Shown piece after piece: positions 1 to 9,223 of a stretch of DNA of 64,000 nt; the stretch's first letter is position 1, and each line of letters starts with the position of its first letter. Origin of the DNA: Bifidobacterium asteroides (lineage in GTDB: Bacteria; Actinomycetota; Actinomycetes; Actinomycetales; Bifidobacteriaceae). Both the position numbers and the translations under genes were made by a program. The notes beneath the pieces are model-generated. The model saw only the letters and a list, made by a program, of their open reading frames with translations, did no database searches and was not told the DNA's origin. The stretch spans positions 1 through 64,000 of the forward strand of contig NZ_WKKW01000003.1 in the NCBI RefSeq assembly GCF_009683175.1. The letters run 5' to 3'.

Positions 1-224
1 AACACACAACCAAACCCACACACAGAACCTAAAACAACGCGTTTAGTTCCTATAGGCCCAGTGTTGGGAATCTGGTAATTGCTCTTCAACGAAGAAGACC
101 CGGGGGATTGCCAAGCATGAGCGGACACCCTTTTCGCCCACCAGTCACGATTTTGTTCAGGCAACTCTGCCTCTTAGCTATTATGTAGCTTTAGCTAAAG
201 AGCACAGCAACAGGCTAAGGAAAT

Positions 225-264
225 GGGTGGCCCGGCAATCTTGGGGTTTGCGGGGCCACCCCGC
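225..264 (-). terminator. candidate terminator of the RCC1-repeat gene
   Basis: A 9-bp inverted repeat (225-233 with 253-261) lies 20 nt beyond the stop codon of the minus-strand gene that ends at 282, and a shorter hairpin is nested at 250-264. There is no clear T-run after it, so it may be a weak or Rho-assisted terminator. Bases 1-224 contain no gene that I can support. Confidence 0.4.
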
Positions 265-281
265 TTACTCGTGCAAAGAGT

Positions 282-3200
282 TTAGTGGCGACGGCTGCTG
301 CTTTCTCGTTGGTGGGAGGCTGCTGCCGTGGCGCCTGCTGCAGTGAGCAGTCCTGCGGCGAGCAGGACCAGGAGTCCGGCGCTGCCGGCCCTGGGCAGGA
401 TGCCCTCGTAGGTGTAGCCCAGGTGGGCGGTCGTCTGTGCGGCCTGGTCTATGGTCCAGTCGACGGCCACGTCGACGGGTCCTGCGTCGTGGGGCGGGTT
501 GGTGATGCTCCAGGTGACATCGGCGTTCCGGTACAGACTGGTCCCGGCGATGCCGCCGAACTTGACGCCAGTGAGCACCAAAGGTCTCGGATCGAAGGCA
601 ACCGCCAGGGGGGTTGTGCTTTTGGCTGCCGTTCGGTTGCTGCCCAACTGCCCGTATTGGTTGTCTCCCCAGGCCCAGAGGTTGCCGTCCTGCCTGATGG
701 CCAGTGAATGGAGCTGTCCGACGCTGCTTCGAACGGCTTTGAAGGTTTGGGCCTTGTTCGCGGGGTCCTTGATGGTCGCGGGCTTGTTCTGATTGACGGT
801 GCTGCCGATGCCCAGCTGCCCGTTGCTGTTCCATCCCCATGCCCAGAGGCTGCCGTCACGGCCGACGACAAGGGAGTGGTTCACACCTGCGCTGATCTGG
901 GCGGCTTTAAGGTTTTGGCTGGTATTGGTAGGGTTCTGCACGGTTTGGGGCTTGTATTTGTCGCTGGTGCTGCCATCCCCCAGCTGGCCGTACCCGTTGT
1001 ATCCCCAGGTCCAGGTGTTCCCGTTCGAATCGATGGCCAGGGCGTTCCAACTCCCCGCGCTGATTTGGATGGCTTGGAAGGACTGATTGGGCAGTCGGGC
1101 CGGATTGGATGCGTAATTGGTGCTGTCGCTGGTGCCGTTGCCGAGCTGGCCGTTGGTGTTGTATCCCCAGGTGTACACGTTGCCATCGGCGTCCAGGGCC
1201 ATGACGAAGCTCCAGTTGAGGCTGGCCTGGACCGCATGCAAGGTCTGTCCCGGATTGTCCGGGTCAGCGGCTGGAGTCGGGTTCTTCCTGGTCGTGCTGT
1301 ACGCGGGCGTCTGGCCCTTGCCGGTGCTCTCGCTGCCCCAGGTGTAGACGCGGCTTTCGGAGTCGATGGCGGCTGAGTCGGCGACGCCGGCGCTGACCTG
1401 TACGGCTTTGAATGGCTGGCCGCTGGTGTCCTTGACGGGCTGGGGCTTGTACCGGTCTGTGGTGGTGCCGTCGCCCAATTGTCCGTGATCGTTGCGTCCC
1501 CAGCTGTAGAGGATGCCGTTGGATCCGATGGCCAGGACGTGCGAGTCGCCGGCTGCAACCTGGGTGTAGGTAAAGCTGGAATCCGCGCCGTCGGGCAGGG
1601 GGATTCTGACGGGAGTTTTCTGCATGGCGGCATCTGTCGGTTTCTGAGCCAGTTGTCCATATTTGTTGTTGCCCCATGCATAGGCGTTTCCGTCGCTGGC
1701 GACGCCTATGGAGAAGGAGCCTCCGGCGCTGGCCTGGTTGAAGCGGATGCCCCGGTTGATGGTGGGCGGGGTGATGGTTATGTGCTGGCCGCCGAGCACG
1801 TTGCCTTTTTGAGGGTTCAGGGCCCAGTGGGTGTCCATTTTGGTCCAGTGGGCGGCCAGGGTGATGTTGCCGGTGACCGGCTGGCTGAAGTCGTAGGCGA
1901 TCCAGGAATCGTTGCTGGTGTCCTTGATGAACCAGCCGTCGAACAGGCAGCCATCCGCTTTCGGATTGGGGAAGGGGCGTTTGGCCTGTTTGCCTTCGGT
2001 GACGGTCTGGTTTTGGGGCATGCCGGAGGGTGTCGGGCAGGAGCTGTCCGTGCTGGTGAAAGTGACGGTGTAGGAGTCCAGGTATCTGTAGGCCAGGTGG
2101 GCGTCCGGCTGCTGGCCGTTGAGAGTCCATGAGACGGTTGTGTCCACTTTTCCCCGCACATGCGCGGGTGTGGTGACGCTCCATGTACCATTCGCGTTCT
2201 TGGTTATGTTCGTACCTGCCGTCCCGCCGAAGCTGACCGCAGTGACTGTGGTAGTGCCGGGCAGGTTCACCCGGCCGGGGATATGCCGATCGTTGGTGGT
2301 GTTGTCGCCCAGCTGGCCGTTTGCGTTTTTACCCCAGGAGTACAGGTTGCCGTCCGAGGCCAAGCCGAAGGAGTTGTTGTCCCAACCGGCGCTTGCCTGG
2401 ACCCAGGTCAGTCCAGTTGGCGCGTTCTGCGGCGCAGCAACCCGGACAGGGGTGTTTCGCTGGGTAGTGGTGTTGTCGCCCAGCTGACCATTGTTATTGG
2501 CGCCCCAGGAGTAGAGGTTTCCGTCTGAGCCAATGGCCAGTGATGCAACAGATAGGAGGCTTACTTGTTTCCAAGAGAAATAAGGTAGCACTCCATTGGG
2601 TTTATGTGCTTGAGTTGGGCCGTAAACGTCAACGGTGGACCCATTGCCAACGTTGCCGTTTCCGCCGTAACCCCATGTATATATGTTGCCGTCGGATCCG
2701 ATGGCTTGCGAGTAGTAGTCCCCCATTTGGAACTGTCCCCAGGTCAATCCGGAGGGGGCCCCTTGTGGCCAGGCGATTCGTACGGGCGTGATTTTATTAT
2801 CGGTGATTGATCCTGTACCCACTTCACCACGGGTATTTGCGCCCCAGCCGTAGATCCAGTTATCCGATCCCAAGGCCAGAGAATGCCATCCCCATCCGCT
2901 CATCTGCTTCCATTTGAATCCGGAGGGTACTCCGTTTGGCATCTTCACCTGGATGGGGGTATGCCGTTCAGTGGTAGTGCCGTCCCCCAGTTGGTTATGA
3001 TCGTTGTCGCCCCAGCTGTAGAGGTTGCCGTCGGATCCCAGGCCAAGAGCATGCAGGCTACCTACCGCTTCCTGCTTCCATGTGAACCCGGATGGGGCAT
3101 TTTGTGGCATGTTAACTTGTTCGGGGGTGTAATGCGCGGTTGCAGTCTTGTTCCCCAACTGGCCATAGGTGTTGTCGCCCCAGCTGTAGAGCTTGCCGTC

Positions 3201-4106
3201 TGATCCCAGAGCCATGGAGAACAAGTACCCGGCTGAGGCCTGGACCCAGGTGAAATCCTGGGATACGCCCTGGGGTTTCTTCACCGGGACCGGCTCATGA
3301 CGTTCAGTGGTGGTCCCGTCGCCGAGTTGGCCATGATCGTTGCTTCCCCAAGAGTAGAGGTTGCCGTCCGAGGCGACTGCAAGAATGTGCCCCCTTCCAG
3401 CGCTGACCTGGCTGAAGCGTATTCCTCGGGGTCCGGGCGGGGTCAGGGTGACTTTCGTGCCGCCGGCGACCGGCCCCTGCATGGGGCTCATGCTCCAGGC
3501 ATCCGCCTTGGTCCAATGAGCGGTGAGCTTCAGATCGTTGGTGATGGGCTGGTTGAAATCGTAGGCGACGGGTGTTGAGCCGATGAACCAGCCGTCGAAC
3601 AGGTAGCCGTCTTTGGTCGGATTCGCTGGCCGTTTCGCGCGCTCGCCGTCAGCTATGGTTTGCGTCGTGTCGGTGCCTTGGGGGTTGCTGAAGGTGACGG
3701 TGTGCGATGTGGAGGCGCGTGATTGCAGTCCAGCGTTGTCTTTGTCGTCGGGAGTCCCGGTCTTGTCCGGCGTGGGGGAGATGGAGGGGGTCGGTTGTGT
3801 GGGATTCAGAGGGGAGGATGTGGCCAGAGGAGATGGAGATGTAGGAGTTGTTGCTGTTTCTGTTGGCTGGGTGGTGATGTCAGGAGCATTGCTGGACTGT
3901 TGCTTAGCTTCACGATCCCCCTCCTCCCCGCTATTCCCATATGGGGTCGGCGCTACTGCGCGGGCCGCACTGGATTGGGTTGTGGCGCTGTCTGCCGTGG
4001 CATAGGTGCAGACCAGGAGGCTTGAGGGCAGAATAACTGCCAGCAGGAGGCTGATCAACAAGGCCGGTCGAGCGGATACAGTTATATTGGAGTGCTGGCG
4101 AGGCAT
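282..4106 (-). CDS. cell-wall-anchored RCC1-repeat / InlB-repeat / TIG surface protein
   Basis: Predicted 1274-residue exported surface protein, probably an adhesin or glycan/protein-binding scaffold; no enzymatic function is visible. The ATG at 4106 is chosen because GAAGGGGA precedes it by about 8 nt and a signal peptide (residues about 12-38) follows at once; the upstream in-frame extension looks non-coding. Order: signal peptide; Pro/Thr/Ser-rich linker (40-135); InlB-type B-repeat (about 136-200, motif LFDGWF); N-half of a TIG domain (GPVAGGTKVTL, about 211-221); seven RCC1 repeats (about 229-610, each with S-DG-LYSWG and GQLGDGTT-like cores); C-half of the TIG (VSFGGTAG, TTPAHVRGKVD, about 617-670). 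The same InlB/TIG/seven-RCC1/TIG block is then repeated (about 675-1235). The C-terminus has LPRAG (1237-1241), a hydrophobic segment and an Arg/His-rich tail, a non-canonical sortase signal. No sortase gene is in the window. Confidence 0.85.
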   Translation of the reverse strand: MPRQHSNITVSARPALLISLLLAVILPSSLLVCTYATADSATTQSSAARAVAPTPYGNSGEEGDREAKQQSSNAPDITTQPTETATTPTSPSPLATSSPLNPTQPTPSISPTPDKTGTPDDKDNAGLQSRASTSHTVTFSNPQGTDTTQTIADGERAKRPANPTKDGYLFDGWFIGSTPVAYDFNQPITNDLKLTAHWTKADAWSMSPMQGPVAGGTKVTLTPPGPRGIRFSQVSAGRGHILAVASDGNLYSWGSNDHGQLGDGTTTERHEPVPVKKPQGVSQDFTWVQASAGYLFSMALGSDGKLYSWGDNTYGQLGNKTATAHYTPEQVNMPQNAPSGFTWKQEAVGSLHALGLGSDGNLYSWGDNDHNQLGDGTTTERHTPIQVKMPNGVPSGFKWKQMSGWGWHSLALGSDNWIYGWGANTRGEVGTGSITDNKITPVRIAWPQGAPSGLTWGQFQMGDYYSQAIGSDGNIYTWGYGGNGNVGNGSTVDVYGPTQAHKPNGVLPYFSWKQVSLLSVASLAIGSDGNLYSWGANNNGQLGDNTTTQRNTPVRVAAPQNAPTGLTWVQASAGWDNNSFGLASDGNLYSWGKNANGQLGDNTTNDRHIPGRVNLPGTTTVTAVSFGGTAGTNITKNANGTWSVTTPAHVRGKVDTTVSWTLNGQQPDAHLAYRYLDSYTVTFTSTDSSCPTPSGMPQNQTVTEGKQAKRPFPNPKADGCLFDGWFIKDTSNDSWIAYDFSQPVTGNITLAAHWTKMDTHWALNPQKGNVLGGQHITITPPTINRGIRFNQASAGGSFSIGVASDGNAYAWGNNKYGQLAQKPTDAAMQKTPVRIPLPDGADSSFTYTQVAAGDSHVLAIGSNGILYSWGRNDHGQLGDGTTTDRYKPQPVKDTSGQPFKAVQVSAGVADSAAIDSESRVYTWGSESTGKGQTPAYSTTRKNPTPAADPDNPGQTLHAVQASLNWSFVMALDADGNVYTWGYNTNGQLGNGTSDSTNYASNPARLPNQSFQAIQISAGSWNALAIDSNGNTWTWGYNGYGQLGDGSTSDKYKPQTVQNPTNTSQNLKAAQISAGVNHSLVVGRDGSLWAWGWNSNGQLGIGSTVNQNKPATIKDPANKAQTFKAVRSSVGQLHSLAIRQDGNLWAWGDNQYGQLGSNRTAAKSTTPLAVAFDPRPLVLTGVKFGGIAGTSLYRNADVTWSITNPPHDAGPVDVAVDWTIDQAAQTTAHLGYTYEGILPRAGSAGLLVLLAAGLLTAAGATAAASHQRESSSRRH

Positions 4107-5191
4107 AGTATGATCCCCTTCCCCAGGAATCGCAGCCATATTGTCAAGAATCCCCAACATCCGGCGAATCACGTGCCGAAGACAACTTTGGCCGCTAATG
4201 ACACAGTAGCATAAGCGCTGATGGTCTAGAACAAATAAAATTGAGAAATTCTTGTTTACTTTCCGACGATTTAATGGGGCACGTCGGCTTTTCATTCGTA
4301 GCCGACCTTTCGCTCCCTAGGGGTCCATTACCGATCTGGTATGCGAAACAGAAGGAATACAGGAAAATAGATATGGTTATCACTGCAACGACGAAGAGAG
4401 CAAACACAAAACGGTGTTATGCATGCCAAGAGTTCAGTAGGGAAAACCGATAGCCATGGAACCTTGTAGCACTATTTAGGATGGCCACCGAGAGATTCGT
4501 GGCGGAGATGATATGGGTTCGTCGATGTGTTAAGTATGCGGTGTTGACAGTGTTGGCAGTAATGCAGGACATGGTTGATGTATCACCACGGTTTTCAATT
4601 CGTGTGCTAGTACACACGTTCTGGTTGCAGTTGATCTTATGCTAGTTGGCCATAGCTGGTTACTCGATCAAACCTGGTTTCCGCGCCAGCAAATTATCGA
4701 GGTATTGGCAAATACCGATACAAAGTGCAACGACTGGGTATGCTTCCGTGCCAAAGCTTACTGGTCAAATGCCGACTCTTCCTGCCGTTATACGCCAGGC
4801 AGCCCAACAGTATGCGGCAGCGCCCGAGCGACGTTCAGGGTGATGATTTGGGTGTGAGGCCCCAAGAGCAGACTTTCGGTCTGCGCTATCCTCATACGTC
4901 CAGATAGGACTGCACCGAGATCTTCTTGAGACGAGACTCCAACGGCGGTAGTTCGTCTCAAGCCTGAAGGTCTGCGGCAAGATATCATAGAGACAGGCAA
5001 AGGGGTAGCGAGATGGCACTGAAGACTTCGACTCACTTGCCTTCTATTTCCATGGTCGTCCCATGTGGTCGCTGATATTTGGCCGAGTGCAGCAAAAGGG
5101 CGAGGCTGGCGTTGAGTGTCAGCGAAATGGAGCACCTACAGATGGATGGGATGGTCTTGCAGTGCAGGCCGAGCGGAGCGGGTCTTTAGCA
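4107..5191. other. long intergenic stretch without a supportable gene
   Basis: About 1.1 kb between the RCC1 gene and a decayed paralogue. Short frames exist on both strands (for example 4646-4843 on the plus strand and 4788-5135 on the minus strand), but none has a ribosome-binding site, a recognisable family or consistent codon use. The part next to 4107 must hold the promoter of the minus-strand RCC1 gene. The rest could be remnants of older genes. Confidence 0.5.
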
Positions 5192-5612
5192 TCATTCATT
5201 CCAGCAAGCCACCCGGCTCTGTAAAGCATAACAATCGGCGATACAGTTCCCCTGGTTGTCGATGGCCGGCCCCTCATGGCCTTGCTGCAATTGGTTCCAC
5301 AGGTTGGGGTAGTCCTGAAGATTGAATCCGCCGCTGTGTTGAGTAGATGGGGCGGATCCGCCTCCTCCGCCGCCATGTTGACCGGTGGCTGGATGGGATT
5401 GCGTGTAGCCTTTCCGCCTGTTGCTGGAGGTCGCCGACTTTCGTTGCGGAGATCCTGACCTTTGGGCTGCCTGCTGCGAGGCCTATGCTGCCGCCACCGA
5501 ATCCACCACCTCCGTCAGCATACGCAGCAAGCGGTGAAAACAGCGTAGAAAGCACAGCAACCACAGCAGCCGCTATGGTCGCTCCATTCTTCCACTCTCT
5601 CGTATTCTTCCC
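5192..5612 (-). pseudogene. decayed copy of the single-pass Cys-tail membrane protein family
   Basis: On the minus strand, 5192-5480 reads in one frame as a family tail: an SSNRRKGYTQS-like stretch, then a GGGGGGS tether, then a unique segment with LQDYPNLWNQLQQ and a two-cysteine end (NCIADC). This aligns with SSNGRRGSTQS-GGGGGGS-C-x-C of the five intact copies nearby. An in-frame TAG closes this frame on the 5' side. Further upstream (about 5480-5612), another frame gives a signal-peptide-like segment (TIAAAVVAVLSTLFSPLAAYA) that has no normal start codon. The membrane segment and helical domain of the family are missing. I read this as a truncated, frameshifted paralogue fused to a fragment of another secreted protein. 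Confidence 0.6.
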
Positions 5613-5625
5613 TTATCATTAAAGA

Positions 5626-5702
5626 GGCAGCCCCTTATGGGCTGCCGTAACAGGCTCCCCACTATCGCGCTCATCCGGCAAGATAGAACCGTGATAGCGG
5701 GG
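5626..5702 (-). terminator. two stacked hairpins between a family gene and the pseudogene
   Basis: Hairpin 1 pairs 5626-5633 (GGCAGCCC) with 5639-5646, and on the minus strand a TCTTT run follows. Hairpin 2 pairs 5657-5669 with 5690-5702 (13 bp, one mismatch), and on the plus strand the run CGCATTTTTT follows it. Together they could end minus-strand transcription from the gene at 5739-6800. The second hairpin has textbook polarity for the plus strand. Confidence 0.55.
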
Positions 5703-5738
5703 CGCATTTTTTATTGGTTTATTGGTTATAAGAATTGA

Positions 5739-6800
5739 TTACCCTATCGGGCACACACTGTTACCGTCTACACAGCCTTGAATAGGCTTCGATGGAGTCA
5801 GATCAAACCCTGAACCCGATCCGGTGGAGCCGCCAGAATTGGAATGGTTCGAGCCAGAGCCGAAATGAGAATTGTTGTCTGATCGATTAGTGGTAGCGGA
5901 TCCTGAAGAGCCACCGGTCAAACGGCGCTTAGTGGATCCCAAAGAACCGGAAGACGAGGATCCCGAGGAGGACTTCGACTGAGGCTGAGACTGCGACTGA
6001 GCGGCCTGCGCGGCAGCCGCGTCAGCAGCGGCCTTAGCGGCCACACTATCGTTCACGCTATTGACTGGAGCAGTCAACGATGCCTCAGCATCCCGATACT
6101 TCTGTGGATTCTTCACGTCCTTACCGGCAAGCACCTTGTTCGCCACGTCGATGGCCTGCTGCAACGTCTCGCGGGTCTTGTTGTCGGCAACCTTACCGTT
6201 CGTGGAGTCAAGCGTGCCCTGGGCTGCACTCACCGCCTGGGCCAACGACGTCTTCGCATCCTCCAGGGCCTTCGCATCCCGGGAGGCAAGCACGGCATCC
6301 GCCGCTTTGGACACGGCCGCGTATTCACCGTCAAGCTTCTCGGCCCTTCCGGCCTCTGTGTTCAGCCCGTCGGTGGGCATGGAAGTCTTGCACCGGATCG
6401 TCGGCTGCCTGATCCCTTCGGCGTCCTTCACGCTGCGCGCCAGGGCCACCACGGTGCTCGCATCCTTGACCTGGTCGGACTTTATGCCCGCCGCCTCACG
6501 GTAGCGGGCCATCCTGGCCGGACCGGTCTTGTCCTGCAGGGCCTTCACCGTCCGGCTGCAGGAGTCCAGCGCCGCATCATGCCGGCGGTTCTCCACCACG
6601 CGCCAGCCCACAAGGCCGGCAACAACCACCACCACGACCACCAAGGCGACAACCGCCGGAACCAGCCACTTCGGGCGCCGCCCGTTCGAAGGGGCTCCTC
6701 CGCCCTCGGGCACAATCGCCGCAGGAGCAGAAACCTCACTCACAACCGGGTCGGAAACGCTCTCCAGACCCGCAGCCCCCTCGCCATCATGGTCCTCCAT
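5739..6800 (-). CDS. Cys-tail single-pass membrane protein, paralogue A
   Basis: 353 residues, function unknown. The ATG at 6800 (MEDHDGEG) is preceded by AAAGAGG with 9 nt spacing; a GTG three codons upstream is possible but less likely. Cytosolic acidic head (1-43), membrane helix of mainly Val/Ala (about 45-67), then an exported Ala/Lys/Asp-rich helical domain with conserved Cys81 in DSC and a second Cys near 138 (RC). FIVAR-like spacing (LQQAID, KYRDAEASL) follows, then a Ser/Gly/Asn-rich disordered tether and the C-terminal GCVDGNSVCPIG. It is the most divergent tether of the set: it lacks the six-Gly run and the RRGSTQSRRP block of copies B-E. It is the only intact copy on the minus strand and faces copy B across an 874-bp divergent gap. 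Confidence 0.8.
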   Translation of the reverse strand: MEDHDGEGAAGLESVSDPVVSEVSAPAAIVPEGGGAPSNGRRPKWLVPAVVALVVVVVVVAGLVGWRVVENRRHDAALDSCSRTVKALQDKTGPARMARYREAAGIKSDQVKDASTVVALARSVKDAEGIRQPTIRCKTSMPTDGLNTEAGRAEKLDGEYAAVSKAADAVLASRDAKALEDAKTSLAQAVSAAQGTLDSTNGKVADNKTRETLQQAIDVANKVLAGKDVKNPQKYRDAEASLTAPVNSVNDSVAAKAAADAAAAQAAQSQSQPQSKSSSGSSSSGSLGSTKRRLTGGSSGSATTNRSDNNSHFGSGSNHSNSGGSTGSGSGFDLTPSKPIQGCVDGNSVCPIG

Positions 6801-7674
6801 GAAACACACCCTCTTTCCCTCAGCCTCTGTCTCTTTTCAGGATCAGTGCTTGATTGGGCAGGCGCGCATTGCCACCTCGCATATTTGTGGCGATGCCACT
6901 CTGTCACCCATCAGAGTCTGCCTCTGCTGCACAGTCTTCGTGGTCTCGTCAAGGCTGCAAACAACTTCCGTGCGCTGCTGTGCAGTGAATCATTGATGCA
7001 TTGATATTCAATACTTTATCAGGAAGCCGATTATGAATCCTCTGACGATACAAAATTTGACGTAATTCGATAGGTGGATGATTAAATGAGAGTGAAAATA
7101 CTGCCGGAAGATATATGAGTGTATCAAGTTCAGAACAGGTTTGCGGTCGTCTCTCATGCATCAGTAAGAGCAATTGAAGGGGAAATGCTAAAAAGAGAAC
7201 AGTTAACCTTTCTCATACAACCTGTGTCTTCTTGTTCAGACTTTCTGCCTTTGTTGATATAACTTGGTTTGACTGGCAAAGTGAGGGCACTGTCATCCAT
7301 AGAGGTTTGGGGCAGAGAGTCGGTCAACGCTTTTCAACGCTTTCATGTTCACATAGGAAAACAAGGTCAATTGCCGGCTATGGCTTCTCTCGGTACCGCC
7401 ATCTGTAAGTCTAGGTGCGAACTGTGATTGGACCCGACTGTTAATTTGGAATTTAAACAATCGCATTTCGGCATCACCGATTACGGGGATCTGCGATGCA
7501 GGCACGAGACGCAAACCTTGTCGGGGGACGGGCTCGCAATAGTTGCATACATATCTTTATTAGTGATAGCTCGAGGCCTATTTTGATTTTGCATGAGTGA
7601 TAATAAATTCGTAGTTATCTTTCAGCCTGGTACGTTGTGTGTGATGCTTGGCGAAGAGAATCGGAGAAAGGGTT
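6801..7674. other. divergent intergenic region between paralogues A and B
   Basis: 874 bp with no convincing gene. It must contain the promoters of both divergent family members. The segment about 7000-7300 is visibly AT-richer than the flanking genes. A 73-codon minus-strand frame (7293-7514) has no ribosome-binding site or family resemblance and is not called. Confidence 0.5.
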
Positions 7675-8715
7675 ATGGGCGATAAGGATCAGGAATCAGA
7701 AGTTGAGGAAGCAGACGAAGAGGCCAAGGTCGATAAGGCTCCGCCGACGGTCGTGCCGGTAGATGAGGATACTACGTCAGGCAGGCGACATCGGAAGTGG
7801 CTGGTTGCGGTAATTATCGCCGTTGTGGTGGTGGTCGTGGCTGGTCTTGCGGGCTGGCGCGTGGTAGAGAACCGCCGGCATGGTTCGGCGCTGGAATCCT
7901 GCAACCGGGCTGCCAAGAGCCTGCAGGAAAGGACTAGCTCTGCAAAGATGGCCCGCTACCGTGAAGCGTCAGGTGTGAAAGCAGACCAGGTCAAGGATGC
8001 GAAGACCGTGACAAACATGAGCAGAAGCGTGAAGGCTGCCGGCGGGCTCAAGCCTTCTTTGATTCAGTGCAATGCATCCATGTCCACAGGCGAGCTGAAT
8101 GCGACGGCCGGCCAGGCCGGAAAAATCGACGGCAAATATGCGGCTGTGGCCAGGGCTGCCAAGGCGGTGATCGCCTCCAGAGATGCGAAAACCCTCGATG
8201 ATGCGAAGGCGGCGCTGAACACGAAGAAGGATGAAGCGTCAAAGCTGTTGGGTGATTCCGACGGGAAGGTGGCCGACAACGCGACCCGTGACAATCTGCA
8301 GACAGCTATTAATCAGGCCGGACAGGTCAAAGGGGATGAGGCGAAGGCTTACCAGGATGCGGCTGGATCCTTGCAGGCGGCCATCGACCGGGTGAACGCC
8401 TCCGTGCAGGCCAAGAGCCAGGCCGACCAGCAGGCCGCAGCCCAGGCGCAGGCCCAGGCCGCGCAGCAGCAGGCGCAACGGCAGGGCGCCACCCAACGTC
8501 GTCAGGCCTCTTCCAGCAATGGGCGGAGAGGCTCCACGCAATCCCGCCGGCCATCCTACCGGCCGTCCGGCAACCGGGGCGGCGGAGGCGGCGGATCAGC
8601 TCCCTCTGTTCCGCAAGGCGGCGGTGAGGATAATAGCTGGATTGATGAATTAAAGAATCAAAAGCCGATTGGGAACCATGGTTGTAATTCGGCTGGCGTA
8701 TGTGTCCTTGGCTGA
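7675..8715 (+). CDS. Cys-tail single-pass membrane protein, paralogue B
   Basis: 346 residues, function unknown. ATG at 7675 with GGAGAAAGG about 6-9 nt upstream; an upstream TTG in frame at 7648 is less likely. Very acidic cytosolic head (GDKDQESEVEEADEE), membrane helix about 42-60 followed by WRVVENRRH, first exported Cys at 76 (ESC), second in IQC. The helical domain has the shared signatures SMSTGELNATA, ASRDAK and DSDGKVADN, then an Ala/Gln-rich run, RRGSTQSRRPSYRPSGNRG, a six-Gly stretch, a copy-specific stretch (around DNSWIDELK) and the tail GCNSAGVCVLG. The membrane topology (N-in, C-out) is inferred from basic residues flanking the helix. It is the first of four same-strand tandem copies. 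Confidence 0.8.
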   Translation: MGDKDQESEVEEADEEAKVDKAPPTVVPVDEDTTSGRRHRKWLVAVIIAVVVVVVAGLAGWRVVENRRHGSALESCNRAAKSLQERTSSAKMARYREASGVKADQVKDAKTVTNMSRSVKAAGGLKPSLIQCNASMSTGELNATAGQAGKIDGKYAAVARAAKAVIASRDAKTLDDAKAALNTKKDEASKLLGDSDGKVADNATRDNLQTAINQAGQVKGDEAKAYQDAAGSLQAAIDRVNASVQAKSQADQQAAAQAQAQAAQQQAQRQGATQRRQASSSNGRRGSTQSRRPSYRPSGNRGGGGGGSAPSVPQGGGEDNSWIDELKNQKPIGNHGCNSAGVCVLG

Positions 8716-8770
8716 TTGATTGAGAATTTGCCAGCGGGACCGGTTTCTTACCAGGTCTCTCATCCCGCGG
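8708..8770 (+). repeat. duplicated 3' flank, copy 1 (downstream of B)
   Basis: About 60 bp starting at the stop codon of paralogue B are nearly identical (one visible mismatch) to the flank of paralogue C. Both contain an AGCGGGA...TCCCGC hairpin with an inner GACC/GGTC pairing, so it probably acts as a terminator or RNA-end element. Similarity fades after the hairpin. It indicates that the whole unit, gene plus flank, was duplicated. Confidence 0.7.
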
Positions 8771-9223
8771 GCGTTGTTTGTGGGCGACCATATGGCCGTC
8801 CCCTTCATAGTAGTGGTAGGGAAACATAAATGATGACTCCTGGAAAGATCGGACACTGGGCGGGCAAGGCGGTGGTTGTGACGGTTGCTGTCAGCTGTCG
8901 TAGCCGTCATTGCGAAATAAATTACTTGCGAGAATGCACTCTGAGTTCGGGTTGGAGGTCCTGTATACGCCAAGGATCTGTGCCGACTCCCCTTCCTGGT
9001 GAGATTGGTCGGGCAAAGAGGCCTCTTTATCGTTTACCGGAGTTGTATATCCAACCCCTATGCGAGTAGAAGATTTCATTGGTCAGAATTGATCTTTGGT
9101 TTTACAGGGAGTGTTTCAGATAGGAACGGCTTGCTTCTGTGCAGGAGGAGGCTTGAGTTTTTGCGGGCTGTTGCCCTGGAGGAGGACAACAGCAATCCGC
9201 GTGGATGGGAAGAGAGGATGGTC

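Noticed and set aside
4646-4843. 65-codon plus-strand frame with moderately protein-like sequence
   Set aside because: Starts with TTG, no ribosome-binding site, no recognisable family.
8999-9223. 75-codon N-terminal extension of paralogue C
   Set aside because: No similarity to other copies and a good ribosome-binding site at the internal ATG 9224.
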